Assembly: GCF_000403435.2 (NCBI RefSeq)
Contig: NZ_KE159712.1
Location: 62,001-126,000 of the forward strand
DNA from: Oscillibacter sp. 1-3
GTDB lineage: Bacteria; Bacillota; Clostridia; Oscillospirales; Oscillospiraceae
DNA: 64,000 nt
Direction of reading: 5' to 3'
A program made the position numbers and the translations under genes. The stretch's first letter is position 1, and each line of letters begins with the position of its first letter. The notes below the pieces were generated by a model. That model was not told the DNA's origin and searched no databases. It saw only the letters and a program-made list of their open reading frames with translations. Below are positions 34,956 to 44,354 of the stretch, piece by piece.

Positions 34956-34964
34956 TGCTATACT
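34956..34964 (+). promoter_or_regulatory. Extended -10 promoter of the nitroreductase gene
   Basis: TGCTATACT provides a TGn-extended -10 box; no convincing -35 box lies 17 bases upstream, as expected for extended -10 promoters. Confidence 0.45.
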
Positions 34965-35015
34965 ATAGTCGTTCAAGGATTTCAACAAAGAATACATTCC
35001 TTTGGAGGTACGGAT

Positions 35016-35684
35016 ATGGATTTGATGGAAGCGATGAAGAGCCGGCACTCTGTGCGAAGCTACAAGGATCAGGCGATTTCCGGCGACACAAGGCATGAAT
35101 TACAGGCGTTTATTTCTCAGCTCAATCAGGAGAGCGAACTGAATATGCAGCTTATTTTGAACGAACCCAAAGCGTTCAGCGGCCTTCTCGCCCACTATGG
35201 AAAGTTTTTCGGCGCAGTGAATTACATCGCTCTGGTTGGGGAGAAAGGACCGAAACTGGACGAGACCTGCGGATACTATGGGGAAAAGGTCGTACTGAAG
35301 GCCCAGCAGCTGGGGCTGAATACCTGCTGGGCAGCACTGACTTACAGCAAGGTCAAAGGGGCTTTCCAGATAAAGAAGAACGAAAAACTGCGCTGTGTGA
35401 TTGCCGTGGGCTATGGTGCAACCCAGGGCATAGGGCACCCGGTGAAACCCATCGAAAAGCTCTGTACGGCAGACGGCCCGCTGCCCCCATGGTTCCGGCA
35501 GGGCGTGGAGGCGGCACAGCTGGCCCCCACCGCCATGAATCAGCAAAAATTTCGTTTTTTGCTCAAGAATGACGTGGTATCTGCGGAGCCGGGGAGCGGC
35601 TTCTATACCAAGGTGGACCTGGGCATTGCCAAATGCCACTTCGAGATCGGCGCAGGCGGCGCAGACTGGCGCTGGGCACGGTAA
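35016..35684 (+). CDS. Nitroreductase-family protein
   Basis: Encodes 222 residues. The N-terminal MEAMKSRHSVRSYKDQAI is the FMN-binding SRRSVR motif; the middle contains GYYGEKVVLKAQQLGLNTCWAAL and the C-terminus GVEAAQLAPTAMNQQ-KFRF, both typical of the TM1586/NfsA-like branch. The protein would be an FMN-dependent NAD(P)H oxidoreductase; substrate unknown. Start has TTTGGAGG. Monocistronic as far as visible. Confidence 0.88.
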   Translation: MDLMEAMKSRHSVRSYKDQAISGDTRHELQAFISQLNQESELNMQLILNEPKAFSGLLAHYGKFFGAVNYIALVGEKGPKLDETCGYYGEKVVLKAQQLGLNTCWAALTYSKVKGAFQIKKNEKLRCVIAVGYGATQGIGHPVKPIEKLCTADGPLPPWFRQGVEAAQLAPTAMNQQKFRFLLKNDVVSAEPGSGFYTKVDLGIAKCHFEIGAGGADWRWAR

Positions 35685-35786
35685 GGACACAGGTAAGAAC
35701 AACGCGATTTAGCGCAGGAATCCTGACGGAGGATCTCAAGGCAACGCAGCGCTGTCCTGGCGGTAAGAATACTCCAAAACGGCGCT

Positions 35787-35804
35787 TTGCCATTTTTCAA
35801 ACAG
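35787..35804. repeat. R1 repeat, decayed right end
   Basis: GCCATTTTTCAAACAG matches the right end of the family without the GGCCTA terminus; the left part is not recognisable. The surrounding 35.7-35.9 kb gap shows nothing else. Confidence 0.4.
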
Positions 35805-35900
35805 TTCTGCCGTTCGTGTTTATACACGTTGATTCATCAGCTTTTCATCGGAATCCCCCAATAGCGGTTACGCACACCAGACATCTGTCAAAGAAACAGA

Positions 35901-36368
35901 TCATCTGCACAAATGATATTCAATCGAAATATTGGCCAATCTATACGAACTTTTTTGAGGATTCCATGTCTTTGCCTGAATGGCATATTCCTTTATATCG
36001 TCATATCCTGACGGTATTTTCCCCTTTATCCGCTCTTCTTTACCCAAAAAAGAGCTGTCCTGTAATTGAAAAACCAGATCCACAATTGTCTGCGGAAGTT
36101 TTTGCACATCAACCTCGCCTTCAAATACAATTTCTCCAAAGGTATCGGAAGATACCAGATCATTTCGCTGATTGTCAAATATAAAACATTCATTGCACCA
36201 ATACAGGCGCACATGGCCAATTCCATAAAGAGTGAAAAAGAAATCCTCTTTTTCACCATCCAAAATAATGTGAACAAAGTCATTTCGCTCATGTACTATA
36301 TGGAGCTGATCACCAAAGACCGGACGTAAACATGTTTCATAAAATGTTTCGAGTTCTGCTATGTTCAT
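35901..36368 (-). CDS. Hypothetical protein, AT-rich gene
   Basis: Encodes 155 residues, predicted soluble, with many aromatic and acidic residues and no signal peptide (begins MNIAELETFYETCLRPVFGD). I do not recognise a family. Base composition is clearly more AT-rich than all neighbours, and the ribosome site (GGGGAT) is weak. This suggests recent transfer, possibly an orphan immunity- or phage-type gene; that is speculation. Confidence 0.6.
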   Translation of the reverse strand: MNIAELETFYETCLRPVFGDQLHIVHERNDFVHIILDGEKEDFFFTLYGIGHVRLYWCNECFIFDNQRNDLVSSDTFGEIVFEGEVDVQKLPQTIVDLVFQLQDSSFLGKEERIKGKIPSGYDDIKEYAIQAKTWNPQKSSYRLANISIEYHLCR

Positions 36369-36522
36369 ACCCCATATCCCCGCAAGCTTGTAAATTGATT
36401 TGATTTATTTTAGCATACCAATTCGCCGGCAGCAAGTCACTCAGCGAATTTGCCGGAGCTATGAATCACCAGCACAAAAGCAAAAAGGCAATCTTTATCA
36501 AAAACGAAAAGGATGTGTTCCC

Positions 36523-36972
36523 ATGGCTCTGTCATACGTTATCAGGGAAACCGAGAACTTTTATCCGCTTTCCGTGCTGTGCCATGAAAGCGGGATGGAA
36601 ATTGAGATCGGTGAGAACCCGCCGGACGGCACGATAAAAATGTGGCGGATGGATGACGTGAAAACCGGGGAGCTGATTGCTTCCGTCACACTGCAGATCA
36701 GGGATCACGTCTATACCCTTGGCACTTTAGCTGTCAGGCAAGACCGGCGAAACGAGGGATTTGGAAAGGCCATGCAGGCCGTTGTGTTTGAAGAGGCCCG
36801 GCGAATGGGGATTAAAGAAATCTGGGGCAGCGCAAAGGTGCCGGATTACTATTACCGTCTGGGCTGGGAGCGCATGGACTGGGACACCTCCCCCAAAGTG
36901 GGCGTCAGCTGTCAAAGCTGCGCCAGCCGGGGCCGGCAATGCTTCCCCGCCATCATAAAAATGGCGCTTTGA
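36523..36972 (+). CDS. GNAT-family N-acetyltransferase
   Basis: Encodes 149 residues. Acetyl-CoA binding motif A is LGTLAVRQDRRNEGFGKAMQ (R/Q-x-x-G-x-G/A form), followed by an alpha-beta region ending in YYYRLGWERMDW, motif B. The C-terminal CQSCASRGRQC is Cys-rich and unusual. The ATG with AAAAGGAT is chosen over the longer frame. Substrate unknown. Confidence 0.85.
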   Translation: MALSYVIRETENFYPLSVLCHESGMEIEIGENPPDGTIKMWRMDDVKTGELIASVTLQIRDHVYTLGTLAVRQDRRNEGFGKAMQAVVFEEARRMGIKEIWGSAKVPDYYYRLGWERMDWDTSPKVGVSCQSCASRGRQCFPAIIKMAL

Positions 36973-37018
36973 ATTGATGAAGCACGCGGCGAATACCATA
37001 GGGTTACAGACAGTCAAC

Positions 37019-37060
37019 ACCCCTGCCCAGCCTGATCATTTAGTCAGATTGGGCAGGGGT
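37019..37060. terminator. Bidirectional terminator between the GNAT and glycosyltransferase genes
   Basis: 11-bp stem ACCCCTGCCCA with TGGGCAGGGGT and a loop of about 20 bases containing CTGATCATTTAGTCAG. It lies between two convergent genes. Confidence 0.7.
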
Positions 37061-37067
37061 ATTCCGT

Positions 37068-38636
37068 CTAAATCATATCCAATTTGCGGCGCAGTTCTGA
37101 CAGCTCCTCACCGGCAGAAGTGCCCATATCCTCCAGCTCTTCGACGAGAACCCGGCATTCCGCTGCCCGCTTTTCCTCCAGCAGCAGCCATGCCATCTGG
37201 AATTTTCCATACACAAAGGCCTCCGGATGGCCGGCCAGTGCGGAGACGGAGAGGTATACCTGCAAAAAGAACTCCTTGCGGTACAGGGGCTCATCGCGCA
37301 GCAGCCGCTCTGTCATCCGGTCCAGAGCCGCCGGATAGTTTTTACACAGGATAAACAGGCATATTTCCGCATACTCCCGGAAATAGCGGGTGTCTTCCGT
37401 CTCCCGCAGCGGAGAATTCTCCGGCGCCAGGCTATGTATCAGCTCTCCCAAGGAATACTGTTTCGTGTACTTCCGCTGTACGATCAGCTCCATAATGCCA
37501 CCGCTCAGGCTGTCCCAGTCGTCTTTCAGCAGCGCGGCCTGCAGCCCGGCCTCTCTGGAAAAGAGGTCGAGGCACTCCGTTTGGGCGGCGGCGCAGCACC
37601 GGGGAGAGATAACCTTCAACACAGCGCATATATCGGCGGCGGAAGCTCCGCCGGTCAAGGCCTGCCTCGTAATGCTCCGCACCAAATCATACCATTTGTC
37701 CCGGATGGGGTCGCGGTAGGTCAGCGCCATCGGCGTCAGGGGATGGGAGGTAATGCGGGCGCATTCCCGCATCTTTTCGCCAACGGACAGGCTGGACCGC
37801 TCCAGCGCCTCCAAGGTCTCCGCCATAGAGTGGAGATGGACGTTTTTCAACCACTCCTGCTTTGTGGAATCAAGGGCCTGGTATCTCTTTAAGAAGGACT
37901 CTATGATCTCATAGTAGGCAATATTTCCGTCAAAACGGAGAGGCGAATATTTGGAGGAGATGCTGCTGGGCCGGATACGGTAGTGGTACAGGGCGGAATT
38001 GTCAATCCCGATGCGGCCGCAGGAATCGATGTACCGAAGCATAAACATGGTATCCGTGCCGTAGGGGTAATTTCTTTCCGCTATATCCGCATACTCCAGA
38101 GCCTGAAACAGCCCGGTTTTTATAACGGAGCCCCAGAAGGTGCTGGGAAACGTCCAAACCTGGGGATAGTACTGTGCAAACTGTGCCCGGGTTAGAACAA
38201 GGCGCTGGTCCAGCTTCCGCAGGATATAACTGCGGCCAGACGCTTCCAGATAGCTGGCCGTCCCGGTGAGCGCAATATCCAAGTCGTTTTCCTCTAAAAA
38301 ACCCACCAGCCGCTCCAGATAGTCCGGGTCCCACCAGTCATCGGAATCGATAACCGCATAGTAAGCGCCTGCGGCATATTCACGGGCAAGTTCAAATCGG
38401 AGGGGGCGGGGAAGCTGGTTCTCACGGTAGTGGATTAAACGGATGCGCGGGTCTCTTGCCGCAAAGGCATCCATCAGCTCCGAAGAGCCGTCCGTGCAGC
38501 CGTTGTCAACCAGAATATACTCAAAATTGGTGTAAGTCTGGGACAGCACGCTGCTGATGCACTGCTCCAGATAGGGCTTTGTATTATAGGCTTGGGTATA
38601 GATTGTCACCATACGGCTTGTACGCTCTGCCGCCAT
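37068..38636 (-). CDS. Glycosyltransferase family 2 with long C-terminal helical region
   Basis: Encodes 522 residues. The GT-A domain begins VTIYTQAYNTKPYLEQCISS and contains ILVDNGCTDGSSELMD and the DxD-type DSDDWWDPDYLE. The C-terminal 280 residues are helical, TPR-like in look, without clear motifs. The start after GAGGAGG is used; the longer frame overlaps the upstream gene. Last gene of the flagellin modification island; probably adds a sugar to flagellin or a glycan intermediate. Confidence 0.85.
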   Translation of the reverse strand: MAAERTSRMVTIYTQAYNTKPYLEQCISSVLSQTYTNFEYILVDNGCTDGSSELMDAFAARDPRIRLIHYRENQLPRPLRFELAREYAAGAYYAVIDSDDWWDPDYLERLVGFLEENDLDIALTGTASYLEASGRSYILRKLDQRLVLTRAQFAQYYPQVWTFPSTFWGSVIKTGLFQALEYADIAERNYPYGTDTMFMLRYIDSCGRIGIDNSALYHYRIRPSSISSKYSPLRFDGNIAYYEIIESFLKRYQALDSTKQEWLKNVHLHSMAETLEALERSSLSVGEKMRECARITSHPLTPMALTYRDPIRDKWYDLVRSITRQALTGGASAADICAVLKVISPRCCAAAQTECLDLFSREAGLQAALLKDDWDSLSGGIMELIVQRKYTKQYSLGELIHSLAPENSPLRETEDTRYFREYAEICLFILCKNYPAALDRMTERLLRDEPLYRKEFFLQVYLSVSALAGHPEAFVYGKFQMAWLLLEEKRAAECRVLVEELEDMGTSAGEELSELRRKLDMI

Positions 38637-38668
38637 GAAAAAACGCCTCCTCTCGATGCAGGACGAAT

Positions 38669-39742
38669 TTACCGCAGCGCGTCCAGAATTTCGGGATTGA
38701 ATACGGTTTCCGCATAGGCGGGGATGCGTTCCTCCAGCGTTCGCCGTACTTCCCTCTCCCGCTGCCGCAGCCGGTTGAAAGCATCCAGCAGCGTCGGCGC
38801 GTCCAGGGCGGCGGCATCCAGCACAAATGCCTCCTGACCCAGGTCTGCGGCAATCCCCGCCGATTTCACGCTGTACCCAATGGCCAAAGCCGGCACACAG
38901 GACGAATATGCCGCAACACAGGCGTGGGTGCGGGAAGCCACGCAGAGACCGGCCTTTGAGATGATGTACTTCAACTCCGCCGCGCTCAACTCCGGCGGGG
39001 CCATCCACATACGGCCCCCGCTCTGGTACAGCGGTTCCAGCGCCTCCCGGTCATTGTCCGCCGCGGCCAGTACATGGGGCACCAGCGCAATATTCCAGGA
39101 TGTATGCTCCAGAATCTCCCGCACCAGGGCCTGGAATGCAGTCAGGATCTTAGGGTTTCGGCGGATTACCAGCGGACTGAGGTTCAGCACTGCATAATCC
39201 CCCTCTGCGCCGCAGGGCGTCGGGTTGGAAGACAGGGAGAAGGCGATGTCCGCCACCTGCACCGCGTTTGTCAGTCCACACTCCCGCAGTGCCCGGAGGG
39301 TAAGCCCCTCCCGGACGGTGATGAGATGGTGCGTGTCCAGGGCCCGCAGCATAGAGCCGTCCAGCATGGACGGCTCTATGGAGCAGCTCCATAGAATGCT
39401 TCTCGCCCCCCGCTCCAGGGCTGCGTAGTGGATGGCCGCGTACCGCTGCCAGTTTGGATAGCAGTACATATCTCCCCCCACGCTGAGACAGACGGTCTCC
39501 GGCGTGATTCGTTCAATCGCAGCGGCATAAATCTCCTCGTTGGTCCGGCCCGACAAATTGCGGCCCACAATCTCGTCGGCATCCAGCCCGAATTGACAGT
39601 CCTGCTCCGGGAAATGGGAGGCCAGGGTAATTCTGCAGTCCGGGAAGTATTTGCGCAAAAGCGCAATGTCACAGCGGACGGAGGCCTCAGAGCCGTGGTT
39701 AAAAGAGCCGCCGTGTCCGTAGAGAAGATAGTGTCTGGCCAT
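38669..39742 (-). CDS. Polysaccharide pyruvyl transferase family protein
   Basis: Encodes 357 residues with the N-terminal LLYGHGGSFNHGSEASVRCD, the VCLSVGGDMYCY segment, and the later RTHACVAAYSSCVPALAIGYSVK, the arrangement of the CsaB/WcaK family. Family members transfer pyruvate to glycans as a ketal. The ATG with AGGAAG is 6 bases into the open frame. It overlaps the stop region of the radical SAM gene upstream. Here it probably decorates the flagellin glycan. Confidence 0.85.
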   Translation of the reverse strand: MARHYLLYGHGGSFNHGSEASVRCDIALLRKYFPDCRITLASHFPEQDCQFGLDADEIVGRNLSGRTNEEIYAAAIERITPETVCLSVGGDMYCYPNWQRYAAIHYAALERGARSILWSCSIEPSMLDGSMLRALDTHHLITVREGLTLRALRECGLTNAVQVADIAFSLSSNPTPCGAEGDYAVLNLSPLVIRRNPKILTAFQALVREILEHTSWNIALVPHVLAAADNDREALEPLYQSGGRMWMAPPELSAAELKYIISKAGLCVASRTHACVAAYSSCVPALAIGYSVKSAGIAADLGQEAFVLDAAALDAPTLLDAFNRLRQREREVRRTLEERIPAYAETVFNPEILDALR

Positions 39743-39747
39743 TTGTC

Positions 39748-40977
39748 TCACTTCCTGTCTGAAAACGCGCCGGCGGATATGCGGTACAGGATTCCCTCTT
39801 GCTCCAATGATTCCCGCATGTACTGAAAGGCACGCCGCGTCGCGCCGGTTATCCGCTCCGGGTGGTAAATTTCGCTGGAAAGCTGCACGGCCCCGGCGGT
39901 CTCCTTGCAGATTTGAAGAAAACCGTCTATCTCCGCAGGCGTGTCATTGATTCCCGGAAGGAAAATATATTTCAGTACAATGCTGCTCTTTCGGATTGCC
40001 GCGTAACGGCGCAGATTATCGCAGACCCTCTCCCATGCATCTGTGCCTTTTACACGGCGAAAGGTGCCGCGGGTACCCGCATCCAACGAAGTGTTGACAA
40101 TTGCATCGCCATATCTCAACTTTTCCGCGATTTCAGGAACATAGACAGAGCTGTTGGTCAAAACCGACACGGTGGCGTCTCCAAGGGCATGGAACATTTC
40201 CGCCCGCTTTGGGTGAACGCCGATCTCTCCGCTGTTAAACTGGACGTGAATGTCCTCAGACAGCATTCCTGCCTGGTTATACGCAGAAAATACCTGAACA
40301 AAGTCCAGACCGTTTTGCAGTTTTGGTTTGTTTTTTGCAGAGGCAATACAGTAACAGCACTGAAAATTACAAATGCCGCCGCCGCCGAAGTTTATCATTT
40401 CAATTTTTCGTGCCTTTGGGAAAAAGGATTCTTTCATATCGCTGCAAAAGTCACACGATGTACCGTTTCCCAATTGCTGGATGGTATTCTGCCGAAGTTG
40501 ATTCTCGATTAAAACAAGCTGTTCAACATTGGCAGAGGCTGTTGCTTCTATACGGGGAGGTGTAGCCCTTCCAATTGCATCACAGCAAAAACAAAGACCC
40601 GTATCGTCTGTATGCAGATAATTTTCCAGGTACCGGCAACTTGTGCGGCGTTCATATGGGACATAGTTTATAATTTTTTCCGGAATGATGCCAAGCCCGA
40701 TGAGAAACTGGATACCAGCGGCCCTGTTCAGGAAATTTGTGACAAGCCACCACGCATCCGGAAATTGTTCTGCGGCATCGCGCGGAGAAATAATAGACAT
40801 TCCATCCAGTTTCTTTCCCCATAGTACCGGACTGCTGTCAGACAGCGCTGTTGGCCGGAGACCAAAATGCCCATCCAGCCCAGAAAGGGCCAGTAACGCC
40901 GCATCCCCGCCGCAATCGTAGATAATGACTTTTTGTCCCTGCCGCAAAAGCTCCCCTGCACGCGCAACTGCTCTCAC
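39748..40977 (-). CDS. Radical SAM protein with N-terminal Rossmann-like domain (1 of 4)
   Basis: Encodes 409 residues. The SAM cluster motif is CNFQCCYC near residue 210. An N-terminal half of about 150 residues begins AGELLRQGQKVIIYDCGGDAALLAL, a nucleotide-sugar-like or PglD-like fold. Extra Cys pairs (CFCC near 129; CDFC near 180) could bind additional clusters. Start GTG overlaps the stop of the preceding radical SAM gene (GTGA). Its product is unknown; flagellin glycan or peptide modification is inferred from context. Confidence 0.85.
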   Translation of the reverse strand: MRAVARAGELLRQGQKVIIYDCGGDAALLALSGLDGHFGLRPTALSDSSPVLWGKKLDGMSIISPRDAAEQFPDAWWLVTNFLNRAAGIQFLIGLGIIPEKIINYVPYERRTSCRYLENYLHTDDTGLCFCCDAIGRATPPRIEATASANVEQLVLIENQLRQNTIQQLGNGTSCDFCSDMKESFFPKARKIEMINFGGGGICNFQCCYCIASAKNKPKLQNGLDFVQVFSAYNQAGMLSEDIHVQFNSGEIGVHPKRAEMFHALGDATVSVLTNSSVYVPEIAEKLRYGDAIVNTSLDAGTRGTFRRVKGTDAWERVCDNLRRYAAIRKSSIVLKYIFLPGINDTPAEIDGFLQICKETAGAVQLSSEIYHPERITGATRRAFQYMRESLEQEGILYRISAGAFSDRK

Positions 40978-42278
40978 GCCTTTTTCTCCGTATAAGAGGG
41001 CAGAACCGGCTGTTCACCGGCCTCATACTGCACCGCCACAGGCACGGGTTTTGTATCGTAGGAGAGCCAGCCATTACAGTAATAGCAGGCGGTTAAAGGG
41101 TTCTTTCTCCAGTAGAGCGCGTTCAACCGCTCAAACAAAGCTTCCGGCGAATCAATATTCAAAAGATCAACAACATCTTCGCCGTCGGATTCATACATTC
41201 CCAAAGCATATGTATTGGCAGCAAAAGGACAAATAGAAACTTTTCCATGCAGAGTATAAAAGAATGCGCCGGCTGGCTGGCAGCAGCGATTGTAACGTTC
41301 TTTTGTCTGCTGTTCATCACTGACCGTCTCCAGCGCCCGCCCAATATCTTTCCAACGCTGCGCATGAACCCGGACTTTAATATTCCGCTGAAAACATATA
41401 TCCTCCAATTTTCGATAGTTTTTTGATAATTCGCCATAATAGGAAACCCGGATTACAATTTTGGGATTCTCCAGCTGCTTTAGCACAGCTTCGCTTGGAA
41501 TTACAGTTCCGTTTGTCAGGATATTGATATGCTCCACTTCCGGTGATGCACATAGCATCTCCAAGGCCTTGTCCAGATATGTGCAGAGGAAGGGTTCACC
41601 GCCCATGACATGGAACCTGCGGAACCATTTCAAAGAAAGCAAATGATCAATTACCTGTTCGGTTTGTTCCCAGGGCATTTCTGTACGGTTTGTGAAATAG
41701 GGTTTCAGGGCAAGACAATTTTTGCAGCGGAGAGTGCATTGATCTGTTAAATCCAAATTGATAGACCGGCTCATCATCTGTTTTTGGGTTACATAGCCAA
41801 CGCCGCGAATCATGTATTCGTCAATCCACTCATATACCTGAAAGGAATCTACTTCGTCCCGGAAGGAATAGCTCTCGTCCTCGCGGTTTAGATGCCTTGT
41901 AATGAAAGCGGCAGCCGCATTACAATCCATATTCAACAGCAACGGAATTGGAAACAGTATTGTCTGATAACCCAAGGCGTTTAGCTCCTCAATACTGTCC
42001 TTATCCAGAGTATATGCTTCAAACAATATAGCTGCATTGGGAAAGCGGCGGCTGCACTCCGCCGGGGAATAGACGGGATGTCCGATATACTCAGTATTTT
42101 GTTTCGAGGGGTCGTTGTCACTGAAACAGAGAAATTCCACTCCCATCTTTTCCAATGTAAAGGCACAGAGCGCGCCGTTAATTCCGGCACCATGCAAAAT
42201 CAGATTTCCGCTATGCTGCTTAAAGTCCGGAAATACAACTCCTTCAAAATCCTCCATATGCTCATAGATGTACCGCAT
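40974..42278 (-). CDS. Radical SAM protein with N-terminal Rossmann-like domain (2 of 4)
   Basis: Encodes 434 residues. N-terminal FPDFKQHSGNLILHGAGIN and the SDNDPSKQ-Y-G-PV-SP segment form a Rossmann-like domain shared with its neighbours. The SAM motif is CTLRCKNC, with FHVMGGEPFL as the GGE loop. C-terminal Cys in RCCQP, SICPF and ACYYCNGW resemble a SPASM-like auxiliary cluster region. Start has AGAGGT. Co-transcribed with the other three. Confidence 0.86.
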   Translation of the reverse strand: MRYIYEHMEDFEGVVFPDFKQHSGNLILHGAGINGALCAFTLEKMGVEFLCFSDNDPSKQNTEYIGHPVYSPAECSRRFPNAAILFEAYTLDKDSIEELNALGYQTILFPIPLLLNMDCNAAAAFITRHLNREDESYSFRDEVDSFQVYEWIDEYMIRGVGYVTQKQMMSRSINLDLTDQCTLRCKNCLALKPYFTNRTEMPWEQTEQVIDHLLSLKWFRRFHVMGGEPFLCTYLDKALEMLCASPEVEHINILTNGTVIPSEAVLKQLENPKIVIRVSYYGELSKNYRKLEDICFQRNIKVRVHAQRWKDIGRALETVSDEQQTKERYNRCCQPAGAFFYTLHGKVSICPFAANTYALGMYESDGEDVVDLLNIDSPEALFERLNALYWRKNPLTACYYCNGWLSYDTKPVPVAVQYEAGEQPVLPSYTEKKA

Positions 42279-42293
42279 AAAAATACCTCTCTT

Positions 42294-43517
42294 TCATAAT
42301 AGATGGAGCAGTCCCGCTGTCTGAACCGCTGGAGAAACCATTTTATCTGGATGTATTTGCGGCGTTCCGTAACAGCGATGGCAAATATCAATATGGCTCC
42401 CCTCTTCAAAGCGCTGCAATCCCACACGAAGCCGTTCATGCAATCCGTCTGGCGACAAACAGTCAATGCTGTTCTCCGGCGTTGCATGAAAAATCCCCAA
42501 CTGACACAGATGTGCGGCCTTGCAGCACGGAAAGAAAAAGCCGTTTGACAATACCCGGTACTTTATTCCTGTACAAGCCTTATATTTTCGAGCAGCCTCT
42601 TCCTCGCTGCATGGGTCAATTAAATGCTGCCGGTTTTCGTACCATTCTACATAATTATCCAATTCATACTTAATACTGTTCTTTTCAAAAAATTCTATCA
42701 ATTCTCGCTTTCTAATTGATAATGTGCCGTAATCGCTGATTCGCGCAAAAAATCTGGGATGCTGCATCAGGGGAATCAGGTTCTCCTTTGGGATCAGAGT
42801 TCCGTTTGTAACAATGGAAACCTGTTCATTTTTACTGATGGAAAGGGAAAATTCCAAAACTTTTTCCAGGTCAGGATACAACAGTGTCTCCCCGCCCAGC
42901 AGAGAGATTTCATGGAATTGTACCCCGGCATACGACAGCAGATTTTCAAGGGACCGAGTGATGATTTCTGGTTCATAATGTTTGGGGGATACATAGTAGG
43001 GAACCATGGCCGAACAGTCCAGGCAGCGCAGATTACACTTTTGGGTTAGGTAAACTGTCAACTCTTGAAAATGAACAGGTTTCTGAGCCGAGAGCATGGT
43101 AATCAGATAGGACGTAATCGTCCGCACCGCCCACTCCTCCGTCATTCGCTCTCCAGTTTTCCCCCAGCCGGAAAAGTCGACGTCTACCAACAGCGGAACG
43201 CTGTCCAATATTTCACGGGGCTTATGCGCCTCCAGCAGTTCCACTATGCTGCGGTGATGGATAGTGGTAATCAGTACCGGCACGCCCGGGTAGTCCCGCT
43301 CCAGCTCCTCCGGTGAGATCACCGGATGGCCGCAGTGAGTTCCCCCGGCCCGATAGGTGTCGCAGAAGCAGAGGTATTCAATTCCCCGCTGCCGCAGCAC
43401 ATAGTCCACCACCTCGGCCACTTTTCCCGCACCGTAGAGAATCAGCCGGCCGCCGTATTGCTTTAAGTCCGGCCGGACAATCTCCCCAAACTCCGCTTTG
43501 TTGGAAAATGAGTACAT
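42294..43517 (-). CDS. Radical SAM protein with N-terminal Rossmann-like domain (3 of 4)
   Basis: Encodes 407 residues, closely similar in architecture to the preceding protein: IVRPDLKQYGGRLILYGAGK, FCDTYRAGGTHCGHPVISPEE, SAM motif CNLRCLDC, ISLLGGETLLYPDL, then FFPCCKAAHLC and ICHRCYG as auxiliary Cys groups. Probably a paralogue. Start has AAAGGAG. Substrate unknown. Confidence 0.86.
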   Translation of the reverse strand: MYSFSNKAEFGEIVRPDLKQYGGRLILYGAGKVAEVVDYVLRQRGIEYLCFCDTYRAGGTHCGHPVISPEELERDYPGVPVLITTIHHRSIVELLEAHKPREILDSVPLLVDVDFSGWGKTGERMTEEWAVRTITSYLITMLSAQKPVHFQELTVYLTQKCNLRCLDCSAMVPYYVSPKHYEPEIITRSLENLLSYAGVQFHEISLLGGETLLYPDLEKVLEFSLSISKNEQVSIVTNGTLIPKENLIPLMQHPRFFARISDYGTLSIRKRELIEFFEKNSIKYELDNYVEWYENRQHLIDPCSEEEAARKYKACTGIKYRVLSNGFFFPCCKAAHLCQLGIFHATPENSIDCLSPDGLHERLRVGLQRFEEGSHIDICHRCYGTPQIHPDKMVSPAVQTAGLLHLL

Positions 43518-43523
43518 ATGGTA

Positions 43524-44354
43524 TCAATCTCCTTTCTGCCCATTGGCACTCCGCTCCAGCTGCTCTGCCGGCAGAAACCTTTGGCTGTCCGCGCACAGTC
43601 CGTTGCAGTACGCGCAGGAATCAAGAGCAGACCGGCTCAAAAACTCCCGCAGATCCTCCCGGCGCGCCTTCTTCGTCCGCCCAGGGCGGGCAATCTCCAG
43701 GCAGTCCGCTGCAATCCCCTGCTCATACAGCAGCCTGGCTCTGGCACAGGGAAACAGGATGCCGTCCACCATGCAGATAAAAAAGTCCAGCTTTGGCACC
43801 ATGCAGCGGGAAAACAGCGCCTGTGCCGCCTCCGGGCTGTGCTTCCGGCTGAAATCACCGTAATCCACCCATCCGTCGCAGTGGGGATTATCCGTGTACT
43901 CCCGCACTTCAAAGGGAATCCCGGCGCCCCTCAGCCGCTGGGCCGCCTCCTGCGCCTTTGCCGACATGCGGTAGCGGTCCACAATCACGTACACCCGATC
44001 CCCCCAGCCCCTCAGACTCTCCAGCAGCGGTTCGCCGGGAATCAGGGTGCCGTTGGTGGTCAGCCGCAGTTTTTCAATGCGCTGGCCGTACTGTCCGTGC
44101 AGATAACGGATCAGCTGATGCAGGTCCGTCCGCAGCAGCGGCTCTCCGCCGGTGAGATCAAACAGGCCGATTCCGTCCGCCGTATGGAACAGCGCGTCAA
44201 TCTGCGCTGACAAATCCGTAAGAGTTGGATGATAGGGGGTCTCGTAATAGGGGGCCTGCTCCGCGCACAGCCTGCACCGCAGGTTGCAGCGCAGTGTCAC
44301 AGGGAGGCAGAACCGCTTAATTTGCAGGGTCTGCGGCGGGTTGCTCCGTAACAT
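43524..44354 (-). CDS. Radical SAM protein, short form (4 of 4)
   Basis: Encodes 276 residues: it lacks the N-terminal Rossmann-like domain and begins almost at the SAM motif CNLRCRLC (residue about 23-30). FDLTGGEPLLRTDLHQ is the GGE loop, KLRLTTNGTLIPG follows, and the C-terminus has LFPCARARLL and SCAYCNGLCADS as an auxiliary Cys region. The ATG with GGAG is chosen over a TTG 24 bases upstream. It overlaps the end of the glycosyltransferase gene by 38 bases. Confidence 0.85.
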   Translation of the reverse strand: MLRSNPPQTLQIKRFCLPVTLRCNLRCRLCAEQAPYYETPYHPTLTDLSAQIDALFHTADGIGLFDLTGGEPLLRTDLHQLIRYLHGQYGQRIEKLRLTTNGTLIPGEPLLESLRGWGDRVYVIVDRYRMSAKAQEAAQRLRGAGIPFEVREYTDNPHCDGWVDYGDFSRKHSPEAAQALFSRCMVPKLDFFICMVDGILFPCARARLLYEQGIAADCLEIARPGRTKKARREDLREFLSRSALDSCAYCNGLCADSQRFLPAEQLERSANGQKGD

